A stretch of DNA of 64,000 nucleotides from Scleromitrula shiraiana (taxonomy: Eukaryota > Ascomycota > Leotiomycetes > Helotiales > Sclerotiniaceae). Below, piece after piece: positions 1-12,306 of the stretch (position 1 is the stretch's first letter; the number at the start of each line of letters is the position of its first letter). A program made the position numbers and the translations under genes. The stretch lies in assembly GCA_028455995.1 (NCBI GenBank), contig JABELC010000011.1, positions 372,001 through 436,000 on the forward strand, read 5' to 3'. The notes under the pieces were generated by a model. The model searched no databases. It had not been told where the DNA came from and was given only the letters and a program-made list of their open reading frames with translations.

Positions 1-506
1 TATTATATGTGGAGACTGGAAGAGAAAAGAGCAAAAGGGGCGGTACGAATGGATTTATATCTTTCAAGAAATTTATATACAGCTATAGAGATAATGCTTA
101 CAAATTTGAGCGGATGGAATACACTACGGGAGTTCTACGTATCTATGTGGGGTTATTCGCTCTTCGGACTTCGGGCATGTATAGCTTAAATGATTCTTAA
201 TAATTGCAAGCTAAGGAAAGAGAACAGAAATTTGACATAAAAAGAAGAGAAAAAATAGAGGGGGAAAAGTTACTTAAGTTCATATTCAACGTTTGACTCG
301 AACTTCTAACGACAATTTGGTGAATCAGATAAGGGCGCAATAATCCATGCTGTAGATCATTTTGATTAGTCAATCATTGTGGAGGCACCCCGCTATGCCA
401 CATTCACAAAATGAGGAGCCGAGCCGAGCTCAAGATCTAGCTCTGAAGCCTCAAATCCGGTTGACAACCTCTGTTTACACCGTCTAGATGTAAGCAATAT
501 ACCACC
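1..506. other. Upstream intergenic DNA
   Basis: No coding region is supported here. The two open frames near the left edge (about 60 codons each, overlapping) have no recognisable domain. The last part is presumably the promoter and 5' leader of the CitE-like gene that starts at 507. Confidence 0.5.
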
Positions 507-1672
507 ATGTCACTAAATACAGCATCCTCTGTCCTCAGACGGGCTCTTCTCTACGGTAATTCAATCCAATCCATTCCATTTTCCACCTACATAAAATTCA
601 ACCCCTTATAACCATATGTATATATAAATAAACTGCCGGGCTAATATATACTCTCTACAACATCTAAGTCCCCTCCTCATCCCCCAAATTCCTCGAGAAA
701 TCCCGCTCGTTAAAAGTCGATACCGTAGCCTACGATTTAGAAGATTCCGTCACGCTAGGAAATAAAGCTCTTGCACGTCAGAATATCGTGAAATTCCTCG
801 GTGGTGAAAGACCGAAGGGTATAGGGGAGTATGTTATATGTATCTTATTCTTAGTCATATATGACATGATATATAATACTAACTAGACTTCCTAAATTAG
901 AATTGCTGTTCGAATAAATAGCGTCCAATCCGGACTCGCCCTCGAAGATTTAACCAGCGTTCTCCAATCCCGCCATCTCGATACCCTTGTCATCCCCAAA
1001 GTAAACACCCCCTCCGACCTCCACTTTATAAACGACATACTGCGACATGTTCTTCCTTCCCGACATCCTTCCACACCTACCACATCCACATCCCCATCCC
1101 CTCCTCCCCTAAAAATCCTCGCCCTAATCGAATCCGCCCAATCTCTCATCCACCTCCCCCAAATCTGCACCGCCTCCCCCTACCTCTCAGGCCTAATCTT
1201 CGCCGCCGAAGATTTCTCCCTCGACCTCTCCCTAACCCGCACCCCCTCCCTCTCCGAATTTCTCTACGCCCGCTCCCACATCGCCACCTGCGCACGCGCA
1301 TTCAACCTCCCCTCCACCATCGACCTAGTCTGCACTTCCTACACCGGAGCCCCCGGTCTGCAGCGCTTAGAAGAAGAATGTCTTAATGGAAAGGGATTGG
1401 GGTTTAATGGGAAACAGTGTATTCATCCTAGCCAGGTGGAGATTGTGCAGAGGGCGTTTGGACCCGGGGAGGAGGAGCTGGAGTGGAGTGTTAGGGTTGT
1501 GGTTGCGGATGGGAAGGCGGAGGAGAAAGGGAGGGGCGCGTGGACGCTGGATGGAAAGATGATTGATAGGCCGGTTACGGAGAAGGCGAGGGAGGTGGTT
1601 GGGAAGGCGGAGGCGTGTGGGGTGGATGTGGAGAAGTTGAGGGAGAAGTGGAAGGATCAGGAACCGGAGTAA
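507..1672 (+). CDS. CitE/CLYBL-like lyase (HpcH/HpaI aldolase superfamily)
   Basis: Three exons, 507-555, 669-828 and 901-1672, join in frame to 326 codons, close to the 340 residues of human CLYBL. Seen: VAYDLEDSVT (residues 36-45), Arg74 in IAVRIN, Glu147 in ALIES, the acidic pair Glu173-Asp174 in AAEDF, and GFNGKQCIHPSQ near the C-terminus. These are the substrate and Mg2+-binding positions of the citrate-lyase-beta-like fold, where family members cleave or form malyl-, citramalyl- or citryl-CoA. The N-terminus has two arginines but is too short to call a mitochondrial presequence. The ATG follows ACCACC and is the first that gives a full family-like start. The last exon is C-rich up to about 1375 and then abruptly G/purine-rich to the stop. 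The fold is near certain; the exact CoA substrate is not known. Confidence 0.9.
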
Positions 1673-2447
1673 TGGTTGGTTGATTGATTTGTGGATGATA
1701 TACTCTCAAGCTATCGATCTTGTTTCTTTATTCTCATTATGGTGCATCCCGTGCACCTCCTCGCCCTCTCCATATTCTTCTTGATCTGTTTACCTATCCG
1801 CTGTAAACCTATGTACGATTATAGTGTTAAAGCTACCGACTCTAACAAGCATTTGTCGGTATTTTGCGCACCTTTCTGGTAAATCTGCTTGTTGATATTT
1901 TTCGTTGATTCGCTATATATATCGGAAGATTGCGGCGTTTTCTTCGAGCTGGGACTCAGTAAAATCCAATGCTGAGGTATCAAGCTAATTACCGGGGGGA
2001 AGATCAGTTGTGAATGTTAGTGCGTGCCGGTGGTCTAGTGGCAGCAGGTGGTACAATTCAGATTGGTTCTCAAAACGACCATACTCGCTAGCAATACTTC
2101 TTACCGCCTTTCAATCCTCCCTCCTGGGCGGACGATTAGTCCCGGCTCCATAGATCACGGAACCTATCGTATTACTGTTCATTGCGAGGGAAAAGTTTAT
2201 GACTAATACATAGTTGTTGAGCATATTGGGTTAGGAAGACGCTTCATAGAGAGTAGCCGACTGATCCATTAGATTGAGGTAGAGAATGGATGAGTTGGAG
2301 GTGCATTCTACTCAGGTAGCCTAAATGTTACTTCTCGAAGAGGACGCTATAGTTAATGGCATCCACATCGTGCTAAACTACTAACATTATCTGGTGCCGT
2401 ATTATCTGTTATAAGAAACCTGTGTACAAGAGAGTGGTTACCATGGG
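1673..2447. other. Intergenic DNA
   Basis: No gene is supported. Around 2032 there is a tRNA-A-box-like stretch (GGTGGTCTAGTGG) without a matching acceptor stem or B box. The rest is unstructured to my eye. Confidence 0.4.
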
Positions 2448-2761
2448 GATCTGGTCTGGCCCATTGGCCAATCGAAGACACTATACGAGTCGGCCACCCC
2501 ATTGATCAATCGGCTGGTCCATTGACTAATTAGGCAGAAATGGAGATATACTTTTTGAGTATTGTCTAGTTACTTTTAGTATTACCTTTGATATTACTTT
2601 TGATATTTATAATTTGAAGGCAACAAGGAGTAAAGATGCATATAAATATATTTGATGCTCGAGTATTATATGTCAAAGTATATAACCAATGGGGCAGGCC
2701 AATTCGTGAATGGGAGAGCCAATTGATGAATCGGAAAAATTTGCGAATGCCAGACCAGATC
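2448..2761. mobile_element. 314-bp MITE-like element with GATCTGGTCTGGC inverted ends
   Basis: The ends are a perfect 13-bp inverted repeat, GATCTGGTCTGGC at 2448-2460 and its complement at 2749-2761. Inside each end lie short units of the form CCATT-N4-AATNGG, for example CCCATTGGCCAATCG and CCCCATTGATCAATCGG on the left. The core is AT-rich and has no coding capacity. The termini match those of the 9.4-kb element at 11116-20500 (GATCTGGTCCGCCC), so it is probably a non-autonomous relative. No target duplication is visible unless the palindrome GATC itself is the duplicated site. Confidence 0.75.
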
Positions 2762-2988
2762 GATTGAGAGCTGTTCTTATATCCACGAAAAATTCTCAAT
2801 TTTATATATGCTGAATGTTAGCGTATCCTAGCTATATATATATGAGGTGTTATTAAGGAGGGGGTTTTATTGTGTCCATGAGCTTCCTTTTGTGTTGAAT
2901 CACCAAGATCGTCTTAGACTATCGAAACAGTACATGAATATCGAGACAAATCTTGAAATTTCAAGCTTATATCCAACTGAACGATTTT

Positions 2989-3866
2989 CTAGTTGGAATC
3001 ACCCGAAGTCAATTCATCCAATTTTGATCCCAAACCTAACTCCCACTTCATTTCATTGAAACCTCCGCCATGTGGTAGCCTCATCGGCAAAGTAACCACC
3101 TCATTATCAGCCAGCTCCTCAAGTGCACTCCCATGCAAACGATACGGTGCTGTCAGTAGAAGTTTAAAAACGTACGCATTCCTGCCTCTACTTCCCCTAT
3201 ATTGACCACGACTAAGCTGGATTAGCCAACCAATCAACGCCTCAGCCTCATCAACGCTTTCTCCGTCAACATAAAACGACAATGCATCTATAATACAAAA
3301 TACAACAGCACATTTTGGAAGGCTCGCAAGTATATACTCAAAGCGCTCGCATATCGTTTTCATATCCATGGTTCTGAAATCCCCCAGCTTGGTGAGCTCA
3401 ATCAGATTTTGGCTCTTGCATTGGTTTACCAATTGCCCAAACAGACTGTTGACTACTCCGATAGGGACATCCCATTCCCCGCGATCAGCATACTCGCCAC
3501 AGAAGAAATGCAGTGAAAAGATATAGAATTTGTTGGCTTTTGTGTCTGTCAACTTCATCACACTGAGTGTGTAAACAAGCTTGGCGCACACCAAACTCAT
3601 CGGCGAGCGTCGTCGGACTTTGACTGAGCTACCGTGCACAACAAGTGGCATTGATTCAGTGCTGGTGACCCATTCTCCGAAGGCTGGGGATTGAATCGCA
3701 CATAGCCCAGAAAGTAGCTTTCGATCGAGAGCAACCTGTGGATCATTTTCAAACTTCTCAGTCCGGACTCTCACATACTCTTTCACCCTCTCCGGTTCCT
3801 TTCCTTCAAAAGTGTCGCCATATCCTGCTCAGCCTCACAGGGCTGCGTCAATAATGACGAAGACAT
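2989..3866 (-). pseudogene. Frameshifted STAND/nephrocystin-like ATPase relic
   Basis: A frame from ATG 3866 reads MSSSLLTQPCEAEQDMATLL and stops at a TGA (3785-3783). An overlapping frame then continues with VKEYVRVRTEK through 265 codons to the stop at 2989. Family memory (an acidic/basic helix, a strand resembling LVVHG, a Walker-B-like VVFCIIDALSFY, then KLLLTAPYRLH) places the two frames in one protein of the uncharacterised fungal 'nephrocystin-3-like N-terminal' group. The join needs a 1-nt loss or 2-nt gain near 3786-3792. No canonical P-loop is seen. Group members often act in fungal STAND/NLR-like proteins, but no repeat or effector domain remains here. An unseen intron is the alternative to a frameshift; I saw no good one. 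Confidence 0.6.
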
Positions 3867-4815
3867 GATATAATGCAGGCTAACCAACACGTTTTTGAAA
3901 TTCAAATTTGGTCCGACAGTATCTGTAAAGAAAGTTATTCGTACGCCATGCTGGGTATAGTATTGGAGGCATCAAACTTCAAATACATTTCAAGCTTGAT
4001 ATCTTGTGCCCAATTCCCCTCTTTGTTTGTGTAACAAGACAGTGCCGCTCATTTGAGGACTTGGATAACCAGGCAGCTCCTTACCTCAAAGAGAAGGTAA
4101 TAGTTGAGATATTCTGTCTCAAAGATTTGTCTAGTATTGATATGTAATGTTTGCAATAGAGAGGATAAAGAGATTTACAAAAGAAATACTCAATTTATAT
4201 ACAATGCCGCATTTTGTTCATTTTAACTCTTGAAAACAACTAAGTTAGGGTGTATTGATCAATAGACTATGCAGCTCACAATCAAGGCCCTTGGAAGCGG
4301 CAATGCACAAGTGCATACCGGCCAGCTTACGTGACTATGGCACCTTCATTCACCAGATCTACAAAAAGAGGGCACAGAGGGGTGAACCCCTTGTCAATCA
4401 CCTACATCTTTAAGCGAAGATGAATATACCGAGTTGTCTCAAAAGGTGTATGACCGCATTTGAGAGTACCAATATCAATTTAGCCTGCAGTCATTGATAC
4501 CTTGTAGTTAATTGATCAGGTAGAATACAGCCAAGAAATCTTATAGCGGCAGTAGACTCCCCCAATTGAGACATATCTTTTATTGAAGAATCACAAAGTA
4601 ACTTTACTTTACCAACAACATATATTATATATATCTTAGATTTTTCTACCCGCTAACTGCCCCTTCTCGTGAACAATGTATTCTCGGAATGAATTATAAG
4701 GAGAACTACAATCATCTCGCTACTGTTCGCCTAAAGAACCGCTTAAGATACCAGTGGAGACTCTGAATCCAAACAGCCTTGCAAAGGATTCCATTAACAT
4801 TTCCTGGTCCTTACC
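3867..4815. other. Intergenic DNA between two divergent relics
   Basis: About 950 bases with no supported gene. It may be the former shared promoter of the minus-strand STAND-like relic and the plus-strand AAA relic. A P-loop or other N-terminal part for either neighbour was looked for and not found. Confidence 0.4.
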
Positions 4816-6590
4816 ATGAAAAGCATCGATTCTGCGAAAGAAGATGTGAGGGCTTTATCGCAGACCGTCATATTACCTCATGAATCGCCCGAAGAATCGA
4901 AGTTACAGCCAGGGCTATCATACCGTTCGAAAAGAAATTTTGAGTTTTACATCGGGCCAAGGAAGATGGATTTAAAGAATTCACTGCTTCTTACCCTCAA
5001 CATCGAGCTGTGTTACGCACCAGACCCTATTTACCTCCATTTCTTGATTGTTCTTGGATCCAACAGGGTAGAGACGAGACTGATGAACTTGATGAACTAC
5101 GGATCTTATTAGATGGACTGAGAGCCCTTATATCAGTCATGGACAATGAACTTGCAGACCTGGTAGATTATTATAGAAAAATCCAAGCAGTGGCTGTTGA
5201 GAAGATCCCTTCGTGTATCTGTGGTACCTATTTGACGCAGGTCAAGAAATAGTTTCGAGGAAACCAAAATATCAGGTATACCGCGTTCTGAAAGTCATTG
5301 GTGACCGGAAGTCTCTGGCACCATGCGGGAGCAAACCTGGCCAGAGATCCATCTCGAATTTTACCATTGATTGCTTTTATCTCGACTTTGATGGAAGAAA
5401 CTTCAGGGCTGTACCTCATGTCATATCAATTCCGCCATATGAGGGTATCTTGGATATCACCTCCCTATTAGCCTACCCCTTGAGATATGAGAAGGGGGAT
5501 CTAGAGGAGCGGTTAGTTCAAAGAGGCGAAAAATTCGCCAACTTGGCATTAGTAGTATCACGCAGAAGATACAGAGGGTTGAGTATCAAGGAGGGAGATC
5601 TCTTTAGTAGACATGAAGAGGTACGCGATCGGCTGTAGTCACATCACTGGATGCTAACTTGGAAGTATAGATAAAAAGTGATGTTATAATCGATCTTGAA
5701 CTTGCATTTAGAGATAGTGAGCCTAGAATCGAGCCTGCAGACTTTGAAGGTGGCGTAATTAAGAACCCAAGCCAAGAAGATGACGAAGAATTTTGCGAGG
5801 CAAGAGTCGTGCCAGATGAGCCAAATTTTTCCGGAGGACCCCCCTCCCGCAAGACAATACAACAGCGAATGTTCCTCGAACCAATGTACAATAACGAGAA
5901 ATTTGTCGAGGCCAAGTGGTCCGCGTTTGTACTTCACACAAATCTACTTGAGCCTCAATTCACGGATACACGCGAGAGAGATGTGATGATCCTACTTTCA
6001 TATCGTGTTTATGGATACGTTCTCCTTAATCGAAAATGGTGTAAGTAGATCAACATCTTCCATGGTTCAGGAAAGCGGTCTAACAATTCTTAGACCCATT
6101 GGATATCGATCTTGTTGAGCCTGTGGCTGAAGATAATCAAGATGGATTCGACAAATTGATTCTACCTCAAGGTCACAAAGACATTGTGAGAGCTTTGGTC
6201 AAAACACGCGCTCGAGTTCCAGCGACAGGTCACAATAGAAAGTCAAATGACGTGATGCAGCGCGAGTTTGACATAGTAAAGGGCAAAGGAAAGGGCTTAA
6301 TTATTCTCTTGCACGGCGCTCCTGGAGTGGGAAAAACTTCCACTGCCGAATGTGTCGCAGCGAACACGGGTCGACCTCTATTTCCAATAACTTATGGTGA
6401 TATTGGAGGCTCGACTGCACAAGAGGTGGAAAGTAACTTGGAAAAATACTTTGATTTAGCAAGGAAGTGGGGGTGTGTTCTCTTACTAGATGAAGCGGAT
6501 GTCTTCCTTAGCGAGCTTATCAAAGGAGATATCAGACAAAACAGTCTTGTATCTGGTAGGTTATTTATTACCAATGGAATAAAGAATTGA
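4816..6590 (+). pseudogene. Truncated DUF7025/AAA+ ATPase relic
   Basis: The coding pieces lie in successive frames: 4816 to about 4960, about 4950-5207, 5208-5620, 5671-6040 and 6094-6555. The last two introns (5621-5670, 6041-6093) have proper ends. The first two joins need frameshifts; the one at 5207-5210 looks like loss of one C from a CCC run, because EKIP must pass into FVYLWYLFDAGQ. DUF7025-type sequence covers the middle. The AAA core has Walker A GAPGVGKTS and Walker B CVLLLDEADVF. The frame ends after NSLVSG at a possible donor (GTAGGT, 6556), so sensor 1, the arginine finger, sensor 2 and the small AAA subdomain are missing. Family members are large uncharacterised fungal ATPases. 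Two breaks and loss of the second half argue for a dead gene. Confidence 0.7.
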
Positions 6591-6591
6591 A

Positions 6592-6852
6592 ATGGAGGAA
6601 AAGGAACCGGGATCTAAACCCGAACCAATTAAGAAGAAAAAGAAGGATAAGGATAGGGATGAGGATGGCAAGAAGGAGAGGAAAAAGAAGATAGATCACA
6701 ATGCGAAGGCGCGTAAATCGAAGGAGGAACGGGTAAAGAGTAAGTCAAAAGATAAATCTTCGAGGAGTAAATCTCCGAAGAAGTCTTCGAAGCAGGAGTC
6801 AGATTCAACGGATGGCTCGGAATCAGAGCACTCAGAGTCTGGGTCGGATTGA
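6592..6852 (+). CDS. Lys/Ser-rich low-complexity ORF abutting the AAA relic
   Basis: Eighty-six codons rich in lysine, serine, aspartate and glutamate (KKKKKDKDRDEDGKKERKKK, then SKSKDKSSRSKSPKKSSK), ending in an acidic serine tail. It resembles the disordered C-terminus of a larger nuclear protein rather than a stand-alone gene. It starts 36 nt after the last AAA codon at 6555, in another frame, so it may be the original tail of the ATPase or the end of another gene joined by a deletion. No domain is present. Expression is unproven. Confidence 0.3.
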   Translation: MEEKEPGSKPEPIKKKKKDKDRDEDGKKERKKKIDHNAKARKSKEERVKSKSKDKSSRSKSPKKSSKQESDSTDGSESEHSESGSD

Positions 6853-8402
6853 TGGTTATGAAGCAAGGTGTTGGTTTGCAAGACGTGAGAGGGGAGGATA
6901 GAACATCACAAAGGGAGAACGTAAGGAAATGTAACACACTATTCATTACGCAATTGAATAAATTTATTGAATAATTAAGTAGTCCTATATTTGCTGTGTG
7001 TTCAACTAGACAATCCATACAAATTTATATATATATATATATATGGATTTCTCATTTCTATACTCTCTTTCTTTCATTCTCTTGTTCTTTGATCAATCAA
7101 TATGTGAATGAATAGCATCTTACTTATATTGCCATCTCATTGAAAGGATTTTTTAATCTCGGGGCACATACAATTCAAACTGGAAACTTTGGAAGGATTG
7201 ATTAGATTACTGCTTGGCTCGGTTACGATGACAGACAGTCCATAGGATGGATTGAAAGGTACAGTAGCAATGTTCCTTCCTTCCATCGCTTATTGATACA
7301 ATTTTAAAACCAATTCCTTCTTTTTCCCCTTCCGATGCTGTTTAATTATTGAAATTTTCTTTCATTGTTTCCACTCTTATCGATGAACAGGTACATGCAA
7401 CGGAGTGAGGGAGGCATGTATGAGGATATTGTAGTCGTGACAAAATGGGTGAACTGACCGATTTTCTGTTGGTTAACGGCCCCCATTCTACTCAGCCCAC
7501 TCACTCACTCATCACACCCGCCTACAGAATACTATATCACACATAACTTACAATACAATACAATAAAATACAATGTGACATTTAGGTTTCCCCCCTTCTA
7601 AAGATTTACATCTTCATATCTACAAATGGTGATGCGTACTAGTATGTAATACACCAACAGCAACAGTTCGAACCAGAAATAGAAACGAATAGGATAGGAT
7701 ACCTAATTAGATCATACTCATCATCCATACAAAAATCCTTTCTTTGCCTCATCAAGTTAAGCGGTATGGGTATGTATTGTATGGGGTAAGCGCCTTCTCC
7801 CCTTTTATTTTCCCTTTTCTATGCTATTCTATACTACCTAAATACTCTTCCCACAACTCGTAGCATATCATCCAATCCCAAGCAAGCCATCCCTCTATAT
7901 TTTTTGATCTATGATCTACTGTAGTGCATATGTTTTAATTATCTGATTGGCTGATTAGTCGGTTGGTTGGTTGGTTGGTTTGTTTGTAAGGTAAGCAGAC
8001 TGACTGCAGTACGTACAGTGCAGCTATTTAATTGAGAAGATTTAAATGGGGGTGGGGTGTATTATATGGTGGTATTTAAGGATCAACATCTGCATCCGCC
8101 CAGCGGGAGGCGCAGCGCGTAATATGGAGGATGGATGCGTTCTTGATTTTTTATTCATTTGGTTAAGTGAAGGCGGGCTACTTTTTCTTTTCTTACTTTT
8201 TATTCTTGTTTTTCTTGTTTTCTCTTTTTGAATTTTTGAGGTTTGCGATTTGTCGTTCGATATCTTCATTTTTGCGACCAGTGTTGGTACGATTGTTTAT
8301 TAAGCGGAATACATATACATACCATATTTGATATTTTTTTAACTAAGGTTCGACGAGAGGCGAGAATGCGCTGTTGATATGGATGAGAGTTTCGAAAAGT
8401 GA
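6853..8402. other. Long intergenic region
   Basis: About 1.55 kb with no supported gene. It holds a (TA)n run at about 7026-7044 and pyrimidine-rich stretches. Its right part is probably the promoter and leader of the membrane protein at 8403. A Lys/Arg-rich open frame on the minus strand (8042-8269) has no family resemblance and is not called. Confidence 0.4.
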
Positions 8403-10128
8403 TTGATCGGTATGATTATTTCGATTAAGAGATGGAGGGCTGGAGTGGGTTGGATGGGGTTGTTGGGGATGGTGATGGGGATGGCTGTAGCCAAAAATGA
8501 AAACGGAACTTCTTCACATCCGCATAGTATCTCGAGAGGAGATCAATCATCAAAATTCTTTAATACAGGATGGTCGTCGGACTTTCCATATAAAGCGATA
8601 TTGTCTGAAAACATCACATACAATTTTCAAATCACCGATGATGATGCCCCCAACATTCACAATTCCAACTGGATTTTGGCATTGTGTTATGCTGAAAATA
8701 ACGCACACTTTGGGGTGACCAGCAGTAATACCTTTAGCATTCTTGCGAACATCAAGTGTGAGTTTGGAGATCTGGTGCTTTTGTTATTCTCATCTAACAA
8801 CGACTATAGATATTTGTCTGACTGGATCCTGTGATTTCAAGCAAGGAGAAACAGGAAGTTTTTCTGTAGAACTCGGCAAAGGCGATGGATTTCAGAATAT
8901 CTCGAATTACCAAACGGGCTCTGAAAACGTATTCTTCTTCTGCTTCACATCCGAGTGGAACAACGGGGTTTTCCCTTGTCAATCATATAGTCCTTTTTTC
9001 GCACTAGAAGTGGCTCCACCAGCTGTGTCTGCTGCACCCGCAATGAGACGAGACATACCAGGCGCAGTCTCTTCATTCATAAGCAGCAACACATTCATTA
9101 CAGACGTGGTGATGGTTACGACTGCGACGAATATCCTATCCCAAGTTGGGGTATCGACTAGCCTTATTTCTCCCTCATCCACTGCCCCCGAATCTACAAT
9201 CACGTCATATGCCTCGACAGTGACAACTCCTAATAACGACTTTCCAACCGCCACAGATCCCTCCCAATTAACAGGCACATCTAAACCTGACTCACCGACC
9301 TCCTCCTCTGGCCTCTCCCTAGGCGCAAAAATCGGCATAGCAATCGGCACAATCTTCCTGACCTTCCTAATTCTTCTCCTAGCACTCCTCCTTCTCCGAC
9401 GCCGCCGCCGTAATCCAAAACAACTCCCCCCGTCCAAAACTCCCGAAAACTCACTCCTCGCATCATCACTCAAAAACAACGATAGCAGAGATCTCTTCAT
9501 ATCTGAAAAACTCGGAAACTCCATCCAAGAACGTGAAACTCATACATCTCTCACTTCAGCAGCTGGTCTCTACGACGATTTGCCTGCTCCCGGATCTGCT
9601 TTCACGACAAGTACACCTGTATCTATATCACCCCGTCGTAGCGTGGCTTTAACAACTATTTCGCGCAACGAAGTAGCTAGCGGTATCATCCCTACCATCG
9701 GCACCGTCTCTGCTCCATCCACAACCACAAACCTAACCACCACCCTCTCCCGCGCCATAAGCGACGCAAGCAACCTCTCCCGCCCCAGCACTCTCACCCC
9801 CAGCGAACACAACCTCCAGCTGCATTCCCACTCTCCCGATTCCTCCCCCCTCCACAGCCGCGAACCCAGCCGCGAACGCCTACAAATCGTCGAGCGCACC
9901 CTCTTCGACGATGAGCCGTACTCGGATTCCCCGACGGTCTCGATGGACGATGTGCCGAAGGTTTATCGGGGGGCGCTGCAGGCGCCGTTTTTGTTGGAGC
10001 CGGGGATGAGTGCGGAGGAGAGGGCGAGAGAGGAAGAGGAGGAGAGGATGATTGATAAGGCGATTGCGGAGGCGGAGGAGGAGAGGAAGAGGGCGAGGGC
10101 GAGAGGGAGGGAGAGTCCGAGGGGGTAG
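8403..10128 (+). CDS. Single-pass membrane protein with Ser/Thr-rich stalk
   Basis: Two exons, 8403-8757 and 8810-10128, around a 52-nt intron (donor GTGAGT) give 557 residues. Seen in order: a hydrophobic signal peptide (about residues 1-30, ending GMVMGMAVA), an extracellular part with few cysteines (ALCYAEN, CLTGSCDF), a Ser/Thr/Pro-rich stalk, one transmembrane helix at about 295-317 (IGIAIGTIFLTFLILLLALL) followed by RRRRR as stop-transfer, and a long cytosolic Ser-rich tail ending in an Arg/Glu-rich segment. The layout is that of fungal Mid2/Wsc-like surface sensors, which signal cell-wall stress, but I recognise no WSC cysteine pattern and do not assign that role. An alternative start nine bases downstream (8412) would give nearly the same signal peptide. 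The tail switches from C-ending to G-ending codons at about 9905. Confidence 0.75.
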
Positions 10129-11115
<987 letters not shown>

Positions 11116-11245
11116 GATCTGGTCCGCCCTATTCAGCAATAAGCCCCATTTGTAAATCAGACCCTCCCATTAGTCAATCGGACCTTATTGCTAAATCGGG
11201 CATCCTATTGATCAACCAGCCAGTTTTCATTAATTCAATAATTTT
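11116..11245. repeat. Left terminal inverted repeat of the 9.4-kb element
   Basis: After GATCTGGTCCG it is made of about five units of 17-21 bp, such as CCCCATTTGTAAATCAGA and CCCATTAGTCAATCGG. It pairs with the right end at 20355-20500. Confidence 0.75.
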
Positions 11246-11423
11246 GAGAATATATTTTTTTAAAAAAATTTATTTTAAATTAAACTTTTTCTACTAACAA
11301 AGAAATCAACAACAAAGAAATCAACAATAAAAAAATCAATTATAAAGAGATCACAAACAAAGAAATGATGAACAAAGAAATAAAAAGAATATATTATTAA
11401 CATCGTCTTAATTGCCTTCCAAC

Positions 11424-11512
11424 CCCTCTGACCCCCCTAACCCCCCTACCCCCCTTACTCCCTCTACCTCTTGATACTCTCGTTGTCGCCGTCGTCGATC
11501 TCGTCGTTGATA
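11424..11512. other. GC-retaining patch inside the AT-rich island
   Basis: A stretch rich in CCCCC, CCT and GTCGTC where cytosines survive. Nearly all are in CpC, CpT or CpG context with almost no CpA, which fits RIP preferring CpA. No coding meaning is seen. Confidence 0.5.
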
Positions 11513-12306
11513 TTGTTGAATTTATTGAATTTATTGAATTTGAATCTGTAAATCTAACCCTTTTTGATCTCGAGTTAGCAAGAGTTTAAATAAGAGTTTA
11601 AGTAAAAGTAATGGGTTGATTTTCTTGATTTTCTTGATTTTCTTGATCTTCTTCATCAAGAGTAATGGGTTGATTTTCTTCTCGATTTTCTTCTTGATTT
11701 TCTTGATCAATTTGACGTTTTTTTTTTATTAAATTTCTTCCCTTTTTTTAAAATGCAAATATTATTTCATGTTTATTTATAAGTTGAATTGCTTTATTAA
11801 AAAAGATCTTTTTTAAAGATTTATTGATATTAATAATTAAAAAATTAGAATATATATTTTAAAAAACAATTTTATTTAAAACCTTTAAATTATAAATATT
11901 TATTAATTTCTTCTATTTGTATATTAATCAATATTTTTGATCAAAAATTTTAAGAATTTGAATTAGTATTTTAAAAGCTTTAAAACTTAATTTAAATTTA
12001 GGGGGTATTTTTAATGTAGCATATTTTTAAATTTTATATTTAAAAATGCTTTTTCCTTTTTTTATAATTATTTTTTTATTGATTTTCTTTATATAATTAA
12101 TAATTTTTTAATTAAATTTTAATAAAATATAGTTCTTTTTTTTTTAATTCAATTTGCTTTTTCTTGAGTTTTTTTATAAATCTTTTTTTATTAATTTTAA
12201 ATTTCTTTTTTTGATTTATATTTTTATTCATATTTTTAATATTATTTTTCCCTTTATTCTATATATTTTATAGATTTAAATTTAGAGATAATTATTTAAA
12301 TCAAAC

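Noticed and set aside
2028..2150. tRNA-like start GGTGGTCTAGTGG
   Set aside because: No matching acceptor stem or B box at tRNA spacing.
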